From CAINVV01 sp964528535 (GTDB taxonomy: Bacteria; Bacteroidota; Bacteroidia; Bacteroidales; Prolixibacteraceae), in the NCBI GenBank assembly GCA_964528535.1, contig CAZGSQ010000003.1, positions 19,830-83,829 on the forward strand: 64,000 nucleotides of DNA, in the 5' to 3' direction. Numbering within the stretch: the stretch's first letter is position 1; every line of letters begins with the position of its first letter. Positions 50,656 to 59,814 of the stretch are shown here, piece by piece. A model generated the notes under the pieces. It was given only the letters and a program-made list of their open reading frames with translations, did not search any database and was not told where the DNA came from. The translations under genes were made by a program, and so were the position numbers.

Positions 50656-52674
50656 TTACTTCACCCTCGTAAAAGGTTGCTGTTGAAGCACAATAGCAGT
50701 TCTTGCAGGAAGATAGAGTTTCAAATGATGCGGTGATCCGGGACCACTTTCAGGCAACGAATAATAGGTCATTCGCTCGTCAATCCTGTTAAAGCCCCCA
50801 AAATTATGGGCATCTGTCTGAAAAGTGACTTTGAATTTAGCCGGTTCACACTGAATACCGTAATTTTCAAATGATTTATCTGGATTAAAATTGAAGACGA
50901 ACAGCAGATCTTTTCGCTTAAAAGCCAATACCTGATCGGGCATGTTGTCATGAATCCGGTAGACCTCTGGAACCTCAAGCAGCCTCTCCTTTTTAAACAA
51001 ATGGATCATCTCTTTGTCAAAATCGAGCAACCAGTGAAATTTTAGTTCCGGCTCTTCTGCCACACTCCAGATTCTGCGGGCATGCTGGTAGGACCAGTCA
51101 TTCCCCTCCCTCGGAAAATCTATCCATTCGGGATGGCCAAATTCGTTGCCCATGAAATTGAGGTAGGCACCTCCGGCGCAGCCGATCGTAATCAACCTTA
51201 TCATTTTATGCAACGCAATTCCCCTGTCAACTGTCAAATTTGGCTGATCCTTGCGCATGCTGTAATACATCTCCTTGTCAATCAGCCTGAAAATAACAGT
51301 CTTATCTCCAACCATCGCTTGGTCGTGACTCTCCACATAACTCACCACTTTCTCTTCGGGGCGATGGGTCGTCAGTTCATGAAAGAGATGACCTACATTC
51401 CACTCCTGATCCTGCTGCTCTTTGATCAGTTTGATCCAAAGATCGGGAACGCCCATCGACATCCTGTAATCGAAGCCAAGGCCACCACTGCTCAGCGGAG
51501 CTGCCAGGCCTGGCAAACCGCTCATCTCCTCGGCAATTGAAAGTACGCGTGGGTTGATCTCATGCGCCAATTTGTTCGCCAGCATAAAATAGACCACTGC
51601 TTCATCATCGAGATTGGGGGTAAAATAATCGGCATAGCAGGTAAAAGCCTTTCCCAAACCATGGTCAAAATAGAGCATGCTGGTTACACCATCGAAACGG
51701 AATCCGTCAAATTGAAACTCTGTCAGCCAATATTTGATGTTAGAAAGAAGGAAGTGGATGACTTCGTGCTTGGCATAGTTAAAACAATAGGAATCCCAGG
51801 CCGGGTGTTCTCCTCTGGCTCCTTCATGGAAGAATTGGGTCCGTGTTCCATCGTACAATCCGAGCCCTTCGTTCACATTCTTAACGGCATGCGAATGTAC
51901 CAGGTCCATGATGACGGCAATTCCCATTCCGTGGGCCTCGTCGATCAGGTGTTTTAACTCCTCGGGCGTTCCAAATCTGGACGATGGGGCAAAGAAACTG
52001 GAGACGTGGTACCCGAAACTACCGTAATAGGGATGCTCTGGTATCGCCATCAGTTGCACGGTATTGTATCCTGCTGCCTTGATGCGTGGCAGCATCTCGA
52101 AACGAAACTCGTTGTAAGTATGCACCCGGGGCTCCTCGCCAGCCATTCCAACATGCGATTCATAAATCAGAGGCGCCTCGTGCAAAGGTTTGGACTGATT
52201 TCTGAATTGATAGTACTCTTTGGGTGCCCAAACTTGCGCATTGAAAATATTTGTGACCGAATCCTGTACGACTCTCTTCGCCCATGCTGGAATTCTTTTC
52301 CCTGAACCACCCGGCCAATGAAGGGAAATAGCATATAAATCGCCATGATGTATCACAGAGAGCGGCAATTTCAATTCCCAGATGCCATTTTCTATCCTGC
52401 CAAGTTCAAAATCAGATTTCTCCTGCCAGTCGTTGAAATTGCCAATCAAAAAGATCCGGCTTGCATTTGGCGCCCAATCACGGAAGATCCAGCTCGTTTC
52501 GGTCTTGAATAGGCCAAAATAATCGTGTCCCGAAGCAAACTCCTGAATGGACATGTCACCAAGCAAGGCTGCCTCTTTGGAGCTGTACTTTTCGGCCCAT
52601 CGCCCGAAATCTGAGGCATAAGGCTTCAAATAAGGATCTACTTCTACCAATTGGGGCATCGCCATAGCTATCAA
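50656..52674 (-). CDS. glgB: 1,4-alpha-glucan branching enzyme (eukaryote-like GH13)
   Basis: A 672-residue glycogen-branching enzyme. A CBM48-like N-terminal module (SWIFRDWAPNASRIFLIGNFNDW) precedes the GH13 barrel with nucleophile Asp in DGFRFDGVTSML, acid Glu in SIAEEMSG and transition-state Asp in VESHDQA. The start IDPYLKPYA-like segment (VDPYLKPYASDFGRW) resembles animal and fungal branching enzymes more than E. coli GlgB, as is usual for GH13_8 in Bacteroidota. It transfers alpha-1,4 chains to 1,6 positions in glycogen. Confidence 0.94.
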   Translation of the reverse strand: MIAMAMPQLVEVDPYLKPYASDFGRWAEKYSSKEAALLGDMSIQEFASGHDYFGLFKTETSWIFRDWAPNASRIFLIGNFNDWQEKSDFELGRIENGIWELKLPLSVIHHGDLYAISLHWPGGSGKRIPAWAKRVVQDSVTNIFNAQVWAPKEYYQFRNQSKPLHEAPLIYESHVGMAGEEPRVHTYNEFRFEMLPRIKAAGYNTVQLMAIPEHPYYGSFGYHVSSFFAPSSRFGTPEELKHLIDEAHGMGIAVIMDLVHSHAVKNVNEGLGLYDGTRTQFFHEGARGEHPAWDSYCFNYAKHEVIHFLLSNIKYWLTEFQFDGFRFDGVTSMLYFDHGLGKAFTCYADYFTPNLDDEAVVYFMLANKLAHEINPRVLSIAEEMSGLPGLAAPLSSGGLGFDYRMSMGVPDLWIKLIKEQQDQEWNVGHLFHELTTHRPEEKVVSYVESHDQAMVGDKTVIFRLIDKEMYYSMRKDQPNLTVDRGIALHKMIRLITIGCAGGAYLNFMGNEFGHPEWIDFPREGNDWSYQHARRIWSVAEEPELKFHWLLDFDKEMIHLFKKERLLEVPEVYRIHDNMPDQVLAFKRKDLLFVFNFNPDKSFENYGIQCEPAKFKVTFQTDAHNFGGFNRIDERMTYYSLPESGPGSPHHLKLYLPARTAIVLQQQPFTRVK

Positions 52675-52711
52675 CCTTTAGTTTTTATAAAGTTACGACA
52701 ATTATCGGAGT

Positions 52712-53488
52712 TTATGATTCTGAAAAATATTTTTCAATTCCTTCAGCTACAATTTTTTCGAGATCTGCCGGCGTATCAATTCCTACTGTAGCATGGTCTG
52801 TAACCACAGTTCTGATTGAATAGCCATTCTCCAGCCAACGAAGTTGCTCCAAAGATTCTGCCTTTTCTAGGATACCCTCCGGCAAATTACTTAGTTTTTT
52901 CAACACCTCCGTCCTGTAAGCATAAATCCCTACATGACAGTAATATTGGAAGTTGCTAATCCACTCGGATGGCTCTGTTTTAAAAATCATTGGGATTGGC
53001 AATCTACTGAAAAACAAAGCATTACCATGAATGTCGAGGGCAACTTTTGCTTCAGCAGGATTTAAAAGCACCTCCGTTTCATTTATCCGTTGTACAAGAG
53101 TAGCAATTTGGGTATCAGGACTTTCCACAAATGGCCTCTGAAGTATTGCTACCTGCCCCGGACGAACAAAAGGTTCATCACCCTGAACATTGATCACCAC
53201 ATCGAATTCATTTCCCGTTTCGAGACTGATTTTTTCAATGGCTTCTGCACAGCGGTCAGTACCGCTTCTATTGTCGACTGAGGTCATCACCACATTGCCG
53301 CCAAAGCTCCTGACTGCTTCAACAATCCGTTCGTCATCTGTGGCCACCCAAACCTCTGGGATGGCCTGAATGACCTGCTCATAGACTCTTTGAATCATTG
53401 GTTTCCCGGCAATATCAGCAAGTGGTTTCCCGGGAAACCGGGATGAACCGTACCTCGAAGGAATGATGGCAATAAACTTAAGCGTCAT
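52712..53488 (-). CDS. kdsB: 3-deoxy-manno-octulosonate cytidylyltransferase (CMP-Kdo synthetase)
   Basis: A 258-residue enzyme activating Kdo for lipopolysaccharide. IPSRYGSSRFPGKPLADIAGKPMIQRVYE (10-38) is the nucleotide-binding start, ATDDERI, RSGTDRCAEA and NVQGDEPF (Asp/Glu metal site) are all present, as is HVGIYAYR. It has a -7 box TATTTTTG on the minus strand at 53515-53522. It is separated from glgB by 37 bp but functionally independent. Confidence 0.96.
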   Translation of the reverse strand: MTLKFIAIIPSRYGSSRFPGKPLADIAGKPMIQRVYEQVIQAIPEVWVATDDERIVEAVRSFGGNVVMTSVDNRSGTDRCAEAIEKISLETGNEFDVVINVQGDEPFVRPGQVAILQRPFVESPDTQIATLVQRINETEVLLNPAEAKVALDIHGNALFFSRLPIPMIFKTEPSEWISNFQYYCHVGIYAYRTEVLKKLSNLPEGILEKAESLEQLRWLENGYSIRTVVTDHATVGIDTPADLEKIVAEGIEKYFSES

Positions 53489-53597
53489 GATCGAACATCT
53501 TTGATTTCAAAAGACAAAAATAGCCATAGTTTGATTATCTGAACAGTATCACGTAAAGAAATGGGAAAGAAGTCGGTCGGGAGTTCTTCGCCAATTT

Positions 53598-53631
53598 TTT
53601 GCCGGATATTCGCAGATTAATGTTAAATTTG
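53598..53631 (+). promoter_or_regulatory. Promoter of the sigma-54 activator operon
   Basis: TTTG at 53598-53601 and TAAATTTG at 53624-53631 are 22 bp apart, close to the Bacteroidota -33/-7 pattern, and end 25 bp before the ATG at 53657. Confidence 0.55.
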
Positions 53632-53656
53632 CCGTTCCAAAATTGAGGTTGATTGT

Positions 53657-54895
53657 ATGGATATACAGGAGATTAAACAACGTTTCAGCATCATTGGGAA
53701 TGCTCCCGGACTGAACCGTGCCATTGAAGTAGCCCTTCAGGTGGCACCGACTGATCTTTCTGTGCTCATCAGCGGGGAAAGTGGAGTTGGCAAAGAGTCT
53801 TTCCCCCAGATCATTCACCATTACTCGCACCGCAAACACGGAAAATACATCGCCATCAACTGTGGGGCAATCCCGGAAGGGACCATTGATTCCGAACTTT
53901 TTGGTCATGAGAAAGGTTCATTTACAGGCGCCTTGAACGACAGGAAAGGCTATTTCGAAGTGACTGATGGTGGAACTCTTTTTTTGGATGAGATAGGCGA
54001 ATTGCCCACATCGACCCAGGTTCGTCTGCTGAGGGTGCTCGAAACAGGGGAATTCATCCGGGTTGGCTCCTCACAGGTCCAAAAGACCAATGTCCGCGTC
54101 ATCGCCGCCACCAATTTTGATCTTACGCATGCCATCCGTGAAGGCAAATTCCGCGAAGACCTCTATTACCGGTTAAATACGGTTCCCATTAAGGTATTGC
54201 CTCTTCGCGAAAGAGGAACCGACGTCCTGCTGCTGTTCCGGAAATTTGCCACCGATTTCGCCGAAAGGTACAAGATGCCCTCCATCCGGCTCAACGATGA
54301 GGCACAGAAAATTTTCATCGGGTATCGCTGGCCGGGGAATGTCAGACAATTAAAAAACATAACAGAGCAAATATCCATCATCGAAACCGAAAGGGACATT
54401 ACAGCTGAAAAACTGGTTCACTATATCCCCAACGAAGAGACAGGTTTCCTGCCGGCCCTGTACAGCAAAGATTCCAACAACAGAGCCTTGGAAACCGAAA
54501 GGACCATGATGCTCAACGCCCTGATCGGCTTGAAAAAAGAGCTGGACGATCTGAAGGAGAAGTTTAGCCAATTGGTTAAAATTGCCCCTTCAACTGTTCA
54601 TTCATCGGAATCTGAAGAAGGGTTTATGCAACTTTATCAGCAGACGAAGAGTCCCGGAGAAGAGGACGAACCACTTCTCCCTCAAGGGTATCTAAAACCT
54701 GCCGGAAGATCACATATCCAGGATACTGAAGAGTTCGTGGAGGAATCACTCTCCATCGAAGAGAAAGAGATGGAGCTCATCTTCAAAGCCCTGGAAAGAC
54801 ACAACGGCAAACGAAAACTTGCTGCCGAAGAGCTTGGAATATCTGAACGAACACTCTACAGGAAGATCAAAGAATACAACATTGCACAGAAATGA
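53657..54895 (+). CDS. Sigma-54-dependent transcriptional activator (AAA+ and Fis HTH)
   Basis: A 412-residue activator lacking an N-terminal receiver. The AAA+ domain starts directly (residues 10-250) with Walker A GESGVGKE (40-47), GSFTGA (87-92; GAFTGA with A to S), Walker B GGTLFLDEIGE (105-115) and the arginine finger region. The Fis-type HTH (KRKLAAEELGISERTLYRKIKEYNI) closes the protein. Without a sensory domain it is probably constitutively able to act, with control at other levels. The following lptE start overlaps its stop by 4 bp, an order conserved in many Bacteroidota. Confidence 0.94.
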   Translation: MDIQEIKQRFSIIGNAPGLNRAIEVALQVAPTDLSVLISGESGVGKESFPQIIHHYSHRKHGKYIAINCGAIPEGTIDSELFGHEKGSFTGALNDRKGYFEVTDGGTLFLDEIGELPTSTQVRLLRVLETGEFIRVGSSQVQKTNVRVIAATNFDLTHAIREGKFREDLYYRLNTVPIKVLPLRERGTDVLLLFRKFATDFAERYKMPSIRLNDEAQKIFIGYRWPGNVRQLKNITEQISIIETERDITAEKLVHYIPNEETGFLPALYSKDSNNRALETERTMMLNALIGLKKELDDLKEKFSQLVKIAPSTVHSSESEEGFMQLYQQTKSPGEEDEPLLPQGYLKPAGRSHIQDTEEFVEESLSIEEKEMELIFKALERHNGKRKLAAEELGISERTLYRKIKEYNIAQK

Positions 54896-55428
54896 AAATT
54901 CCAACATCTGCCTTCCGAATACAATCGTTGCTGATCCTTGTGATCCTTCTCTTCACATCGGGGTGCAAAATCTCCTATTCACTGAGCGGGGCTTCCATCT
55001 CACCTGAAGTCAAGAGCGTTTTCGTCGACTACTTCAGAAACAGGTCAAGGGTGATCAATCCAACCCTGAGCCAGTCCTTCACCGAAGGGATGAAAGACAA
55101 ATTTGTCAACGAAACAGGTCTGACCCTCAATACAGATCAGGGTGATCTCGAATTTTCAGGCGAAATAACTGGCTACGATGTACGTCCGCTCTCCGTCCAA
55201 AAAAGTGATACGGGACGCGATTTTGCCTCCATGAACAGGCTGACAATCACTGTCAAAGTTATTTTTGTGAACAACAAAGACCATGACCAGGATTTTAACA
55301 CAACTTTTTCAGCCTACTACGACTGGGATAGTTCAAAAACAATCAATCAAGTTGAGAATGAAGCAGTTCAGGTAATCACAGCCCAATTGATTGAAGATAT
55401 ATTCAACAAATCTGTGGCCAATTGGTAG
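54892..55428 (+). CDS. lptE: LptE-like outer-membrane LPS-assembly lipoprotein
   Basis: A 178-residue lipoprotein (lipobox LFTSGC, C25). The mature start KISYSLSGASISPEVKSVFVDYFRNRS and the DLEFSGEITGYDVRPLS strand match the Bacteroidota LptE family, which plugs LptD in the outer membrane. It overlaps the activator gene by 4 bp and is followed by a TPR protein and secG. Length and topology fit. Confidence 0.9.
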   Translation: MKIPTSAFRIQSLLILVILLFTSGCKISYSLSGASISPEVKSVFVDYFRNRSRVINPTLSQSFTEGMKDKFVNETGLTLNTDQGDLEFSGEITGYDVRPLSVQKSDTGRDFASMNRLTITVKVIFVNNKDHDQDFNTTFSAYYDWDSSKTINQVENEAVQVITAQLIEDIFNKSVANW

Positions 55429-55560
55429 ATCGAAACAACAACCTACCCATTGGCCAGTACCTTCGAAAAAGATGAATGCCTGCTATTGAATTTCAGGTTG
55501 ATTTTCTTCAAAAATATTTGTATTTTGCAGATTAATAGCCAATCACGCGAAGCGCCCATT

Positions 55561-56346
55561 ATGTCCATCAAAAAAGATCAATTGATTCAGTTTATCGAGA
55601 AACCCGGTTTGCTCAACGAACAAACCATAGGTGAATTGAAAGAGATCGTAGAGGAATTTCCCTATTTTCAAACAGGTCAACTGCTTTATACCTACAATTT
55701 GTATTCGCAAGCCAATTTCCGTTACGAAGGGTACCTGAAAACTTGCTCGATACACGCCACAGATAGAACGATACTCTACCACTTGCTTCAACAACAACCT
55801 CCAACTGAGAAATCATTGACCGGAGCAGTTCCGCCTGACAAGAAAATCAGAGAGACATCCGCCGTATTTGAGTTGGCAGAAGAAAAACAGATTACGGAAA
55901 CTGAATTACCTTCACGCCCGGCTCCTCAACCAAATGAAACGGAACTAATCGATTTCGATCTGCTCAGTTTCGATCAAACCGATGAGAATTTTGCTTCCGA
56001 CGATAACACAACAGACCTGCTGACGTTGGAAGTCGTCGGACAGTCAGAACCAGTTGAACCAAAAGCAAGTGAAAAAATCGATTTGATAGATCAATTTATC
56101 AAAGAGAACCCAGTCATTCAACCTCGAAAAGTGGTAGTACCGGAAAGAAATGAATTGCCAAATGCGAAAGAAGAACCGGAAATCGAAAATGATGAATTCA
56201 TAACTGAAACATTATCAAGAATTTACCTAAAACAGGGTCATTATCAAAAAGCAATTGATTCTTTTAAACGGTTAAGTTTGAAATTTCCCGAAAAAAGTGT
56301 TTATTTTGCCGAGCAAATAGAAGAGATAAAAAAATTGCTTAATTGA
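55561..56346 (+). CDS. Conserved tetratricopeptide-like protein of the lptE-secG cluster
   Basis: A 261-residue protein starting at 55561; an alternative upstream frame to 55450 is low-complexity and rejected. Residues 1-80 are helical (IVEEFPYFQTGQLLYTYNLYSQANFRYEGYLKTCSIHATDR), the middle is acidic and probably disordered (85-200), and the end is a single TPR (ISRIYLKQGHYQKAIDSFKRLSLKFPEKSVYFAEQIEEIKK). Homologues are usual between lptE and secG in Bacteroidota; its function is not known to me. The next gene begins 6 bp after the stop. Confidence 0.8.
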   Translation: MSIKKDQLIQFIEKPGLLNEQTIGELKEIVEEFPYFQTGQLLYTYNLYSQANFRYEGYLKTCSIHATDRTILYHLLQQQPPTEKSLTGAVPPDKKIRETSAVFELAEEKQITETELPSRPAPQPNETELIDFDLLSFDQTDENFASDDNTTDLLTLEVVGQSEPVEPKASEKIDLIDQFIKENPVIQPRKVVVPERNELPNAKEEPEIENDEFITETLSRIYLKQGHYQKAIDSFKRLSLKFPEKSVYFAEQIEEIKKLLN

Positions 56347-56352
56347 ACCGAG

Positions 56353-56694
56353 ATGTATTATTTTATTAGTATCCTGATTTTCATAGTTTGCTTTTTGATT
56401 GTGCTGCTGGTATTGGTACAAAATTCCAAGGGAGGCGGACTCGCATCCTCATTTTCCAGTTCCAACCAGGTAATGGGAGTTCGTAAGACTACCGATTTCC
56501 TCGAAAAAGGCACCTGGATTCTTGCCACTGCATTGGTTGTCCTTTGCATCACTGCGACAGCTTTTCTTCCACGCCAGGTTGGGGCAAAATCAGCCATTGA
56601 ACAGCAAATTCAAGGAGTACAGGATCCGTCAGCACTACCGACTTTCCCGCAATCTGCCCCTCAAACATCCGCAGATTCTTCCAAGAAGAAATAA
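56353..56694 (+). CDS. secG: Preprotein translocase subunit SecG
   Basis: A 113-residue membrane protein with two helices (about 2-22 and 54-74) around a glycine-rich loop QNSKGGGLASSFSS, the hallmark of SecG. The C-terminal tail is serine- and proline-rich. It is an accessory part of SecYEG. A strong terminator follows at 56724, so the five-gene order breaks transcriptionally before groES. Confidence 0.93.
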   Translation: MYYFISILIFIVCFLIVLLVLVQNSKGGGLASSFSSSNQVMGVRKTTDFLEKGTWILATALVVLCITATAFLPRQVGAKSAIEQQIQGVQDPSALPTFPQSAPQTSADSSKKK

Positions 56695-56723
56695 CCAACG
56701 TGTGGTTAAACAAAATAGGGATG

Positions 56724-56752
56724 AGCCACTGCACAAAAAGCAGTGGCTTTTT
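56724..56752 (+). terminator. Intrinsic terminator after secG
   Basis: AGCCACTGC (56724-56732) pairs with GCAGTGGCT (56740-56748) over a 7-nt loop and is followed by TTTTT. It is 30 bp after the secG stop. Confidence 0.9.
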
Positions 56753-56929
56753 CATGACTACTACCCTATTCCCCTTTTCTCATTTTCCCACACCCACACC
56801 ATCCTTGTCGTCCTGGTCGTCATAGACTTCCTATTCCTTGCAGCAGGTGTCATCTTGACAGTTCTAACTGACAAATGCAAAAACTTGTATGTTATTAATA
56901 TTCTGATACTTGACGAAATTCCCATGCAA

Positions 56930-56955
56930 AACACCAAAAATTTGGTGTAATTTTG
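56930..56955 (+). promoter_or_regulatory. groESL promoter region with perfect 9-1-9 palindrome
   Basis: ACACCAAAAATTTTGGTGT (56930-56948) is a perfect inverted repeat that abuts the -7 box TAATTTTG (56948-56955). The predicted transcript start is near 56962. The palindrome differs from CIRCE (TTAGCACTC-N9-GAGTGCTAA). No -33 TTTG at normal spacing was seen. Confidence 0.6.
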
Positions 56956-56978
56956 TCCGAGATAAACGCTTCAAAGTC

Positions 56979-57002
56979 ATTTTGTGTGTTTTGGCACAAA
57001 AT
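56979..57002. promoter_or_regulatory. Second inverted repeat in the groES leader
   Basis: ATTTTGTG (56979-56986) and CACAAAAT (56995-57002) flank 8 nt containing TTTTGG, which also occurs in the upstream palindrome. It would lie in the 5' leader of the groES transcript. The remaining gap 56753-56929 is C/T-rich and holds no gene. Confidence 0.5.
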
Positions 57003-57063
57003 CTGATAGGGATGTGGTATAAAAAATATTCTTCACACAATTATTAAATAAAATTTATTAACA

Positions 57064-57342
57064 ATGGCAGAACTTAAAGGGAAAGTCCTTGCAGGCAAAG
57101 TATTGATTGAGCCGCAGGAAGCAGAGAAAAAAACAGCTGGTGGGCTTATCATACCTGATTCGGCAAAAGAAAAACCACTCTCCGGGAAAGTTGCCCTGGT
57201 AGGAAGTGCGAAAAAAGATGAGGTCATGGAAGTTAAAGTTGGGGATGTTGTCTTTTTTGGCAAATATGCCGGTACCGAACTTACCATCGATGGGAAAGAT
57301 TACCTTCTTGTCAATCAGACAGATGTACTTTTCATCGCTTAA
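57064..57342 (+). CDS. groES: Co-chaperonin GroES
   Basis: A 92-residue co-chaperonin that caps GroEL. It has the mobile-loop region EAEKKTAGGLIIPDSAKEKPLSGKV and the conserved GDVVFFGKYAGTEL. Length is normal. groEL follows after 33 bp. Two palindromes upstream may provide heat-shock control. Confidence 0.97.
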   Translation: MAELKGKVLAGKVLIEPQEAEKKTAGGLIIPDSAKEKPLSGKVALVGSAKKDEVMEVKVGDVVFFGKYAGTELTIDGKDYLLVNQTDVLFIA

Positions 57343-57375
57343 TTAATCTATTGTCAATTCTAAAAACATTCAAAA

Positions 57376-59013
57376 ATGGCTAAAGAAATTAAATTCAATA
57401 TTGAGGCTCGTGAGCTTTTGAAAAAAGGCGTTGACCAATTGGCCGATGCAGTAAAAGTGACACTCGGGCCAAAAGGTCGCAACGTGATCATCGAGAAAAA
57501 ATTCGGTGCTCCACTGGTTACCAAGGACGGTGTCACGGTTGCCAAGGAGATTGATCTTGCAGATCCATACGCCAACATCGGTGCGCATCTGGTAAAAGAA
57601 GTCGCTTCAAAGACTGGTGACGATGCAGGCGATGGAACGACGACTGCCACAGTACTGGCCCAATCGATCATCACGGTAGGTTTGAAAAACGTTACCGCAG
57701 GTGCCAACCCAATGGACCTGAAGCGCGGCATTGACAAAGCAGTTCTCAAGGTGGTAGCCCACCTGAAAGGACAAGCTATCAATGTTGGAAACGATTATGA
57801 CAAGATCGAGCAAGTTGCACGCGTCTCTGCCAACAACGATTCAGAAATTGGCAGGCTCATTGCCGAAGCGATGCAAAAAGTAAACAAAGAAGGAGTTATC
57901 ACCGTTGAAGAAGCCAAAGGAACCGACACTTACGTGGAAGTTGTAGAGGGTATGCAGTTCGACCGTGGTTACATCTCTCCCTATTTCGTTACAGATACTG
58001 AGAAGATGGCTACTGAGATGGAACATCCTTTCATCCTGATCCATGACAAAAAAATTGGTTCCATGAAAGAGTTGGTGCCAATTCTGGAAGCCACCCATCA
58101 GGCAGGTCGTCCGTTGATGATCATCGCCGAAGACATCGAAGGTGAAGCATTGGCTACATTGGTTGTCAACCGTTTGCGTGCGGGATTGAAAGTTTGTGCC
58201 GTGAAGGCTCCCGGATTCGGAGATCGCCGCAAGGAGATGCTCGAAGACCTCGCCATCCTGACCGGAGGCACCGTCATTACCGAAGAAAAGGGAATGAAAC
58301 TCGAAGATACAACACTCGAAATGTTGGGCCGTGCCGAAAAAGTGACTGTCGACAAGGAAAAGACCACCATCGTCAATGGCGCCGGTGATTCAGCCCTCAT
58401 CACAGCACGTGTAGGTCAGATCAAGAAACAAATCGATACCACTACTTCCGATTACGACCGCGAAAAACTGCAGGAACGCTTGGCCAAGCTTTCAGGTGGT
58501 GTGGCCGTACTCTATGTAGGTGCACCTTCCGAAATTGAGATGAAGGAGAAGAAGGCCCGCGTCGACGATGCACTGAATGCTACCCGCGCAGCCATCGAAG
58601 AAGGAATTGTTCCCGGAGGCGGTGTTGCATTGATCCGTGCCATCGAATCACTCGAAGGAGTTGAAGGAGACAACGACGACGAAACGACAGGTATCCTGAT
58701 TATCAAGCGTGCCATCGAAGAGCCAATGCGTCAAATCGTGTCCAATGCAGGTGTTGAAGGTGCAGTGATCGTTCAAAAGGTAAAAGAAGGCAAAGGTGAT
58801 TTCGGCTACAATGCCCGCCTCGACGTGTTCCAAAACCTCTATGAATCAGGCGTTATCGATCCGGCCAAAGTTACCCGTATCGCGCTGGAAAATGCAGCCT
58901 CCATTGCAGGCATGTTCCTGACAACGGAATGTGTACTGGTTGAAGAGAAGAAAGACGAACCACAGATGCCAGGCGGTGGCGGTATGGGTGGTGGAATGGG
59001 TGGAATGATGTAA
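57376..59013 (+). CDS. groEL: Chaperonin GroEL
   Basis: A 545-residue chaperonin. ATP-binding motifs TLGPKGRNVIIEKKFG (about 30-45) and GDGTTTATVLAQ (86-97), the hinge and apical region, AVKAPGFGDRRKEML and the C-terminal GGGMGGGMGGMM tail are all present. The glycine-methionine tail is typical. It folds cytosolic proteins with GroES. A strong terminator follows at 59056. Confidence 0.98.
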   Translation: MAKEIKFNIEARELLKKGVDQLADAVKVTLGPKGRNVIIEKKFGAPLVTKDGVTVAKEIDLADPYANIGAHLVKEVASKTGDDAGDGTTTATVLAQSIITVGLKNVTAGANPMDLKRGIDKAVLKVVAHLKGQAINVGNDYDKIEQVARVSANNDSEIGRLIAEAMQKVNKEGVITVEEAKGTDTYVEVVEGMQFDRGYISPYFVTDTEKMATEMEHPFILIHDKKIGSMKELVPILEATHQAGRPLMIIAEDIEGEALATLVVNRLRAGLKVCAVKAPGFGDRRKEMLEDLAILTGGTVITEEKGMKLEDTTLEMLGRAEKVTVDKEKTTIVNGAGDSALITARVGQIKKQIDTTTSDYDREKLQERLAKLSGGVAVLYVGAPSEIEMKEKKARVDDALNATRAAIEEGIVPGGGVALIRAIESLEGVEGDNDDETTGILIIKRAIEEPMRQIVSNAGVEGAVIVQKVKEGKGDFGYNARLDVFQNLYESGVIDPAKVTRIALENAASIAGMFLTTECVLVEEKKDEPQMPGGGGMGGGMGGMM

Positions 59014-59055
59014 TTGTTACCCCCAATATATAAGGCCAGCAATGGTCACAAGCAG

Positions 59056-59087
59056 AACGCCGGAGAATTTCTCCGGCGTTCTTTTTT
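59056..59087 (+). terminator. Intrinsic terminator after groEL
   Basis: AACGCCGGAGA (59056-59066) and TCTCCGGCGTT (59070-59080) form an 11-bp stem with a 3-nt loop, followed by CTTTTTT. Confidence 0.9.
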
Positions 59088-59088
59088 A

Positions 59089-59096
59089 TATATTTG
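59089..59096 (+). promoter_or_regulatory. -7 box directly upstream of mntP
   Basis: TATATTTG matches TAnnTTTG and lies 5 bp before the mntP ATG and 2 bp after the groEL terminator. If used, mntP would be transcribed almost without a leader. Confidence 0.35.
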
Positions 59097-59101
59097 CATC
59101 A

Positions 59102-59665
59102 ATGGATCTAATTACTGTTCTTGTTTTAGCCATCGGCCTCTCAATGGACTCCTTCGCAGTGTCCATCAGTTGTGGTCTGGCAGAAAAAAGGGTCTCCTTT
59201 GCGCACGCCGTTAAGATTGCACTGGCATTCGCTACCTTTCAGGGCATCCTTCCTGTCATTGGCTGGTTCATGGGCACAGGAATTAAAATTTATGTTGAAA
59301 AGGTAGACCACTGGATTGCCTTTGCATTACTGGCCTATCTGGGCGGCAAGATGATTTACGAAGGAATCAAGATGTCTACCGATAAAAAAGAATCAAACAT
59401 TTACTCCTTTCGTCACATTATGACCCTTTCCCTTGCCACAAGCATCGATGCTTTGGTCGTGGGTTTTTCCTATGCACTTGCAGAAACAGAAAAAATATTT
59501 GGTGGTGCAGCAATCATCGGAGCAGTTACCTTTTTCTTCTCGATGCTGGGTATCCGGATTGGAAAAGATGTTGGCGGCAAATTCGGGTCGAAAGTCGAGA
59601 TACTTGGAGGTGGGATCTTGGTTGGAATTGGGATAAAAATATTGGTGGAGCATCTGAAATTGTAA
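59102..59665 (+). CDS. mntP: Manganese efflux pump MntP
   Basis: A 187-residue inner-membrane protein with six hydrophobic segments in two halves. The conserved acidic motifs GLSMDSFAVSISCG (about 13-26) and ATSIDALVVGFSYAL (near 113-127) are the diagnostic repeats of MntP (YebN). An ATG 20 codons upstream lies inside the terminator, so 59102 was chosen. No yybP-ykoY riboswitch is evident. Confidence 0.93.
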   Translation: MDLITVLVLAIGLSMDSFAVSISCGLAEKRVSFAHAVKIALAFATFQGILPVIGWFMGTGIKIYVEKVDHWIAFALLAYLGGKMIYEGIKMSTDKKESNIYSFRHIMTLSLATSIDALVVGFSYALAETEKIFGGAAIIGAVTFFFSMLGIRIGKDVGGKFGSKVEILGGGILVGIGIKILVEHLKL

Positions 59666-59703
59666 AACCTAATTTTTGTTGAAGAAATTCCCCTTCAGGA
59701 ATA

Positions 59704-59743
59704 AAAAAAAACACTTGTCCGGTCTAGGGGCAAGTGCTTTTTT
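59704..59743. terminator. Bidirectional intrinsic terminator
   Basis: CACTTG (59712-59717) pairs with CAAGTG (59731-59736), with an A-run before and a T-run after, so it can end transcription of mntP from the left and the CDGSH gene from the right. Confidence 0.8.
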
Positions 59744-59814
59744 ACCGGGAATCCCCAAGCTGCAGCATTGCAGATATTTGATTGTTTTTAAACCAGTGGG
59801 GATGATAATATTGG

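Noticed and set aside
56930..57002. CIRCE element for HrcA at groESL
   Set aside because: The palindromes lack TTAGCACTC/GAGTGCTAA, so HrcA control is not supported.
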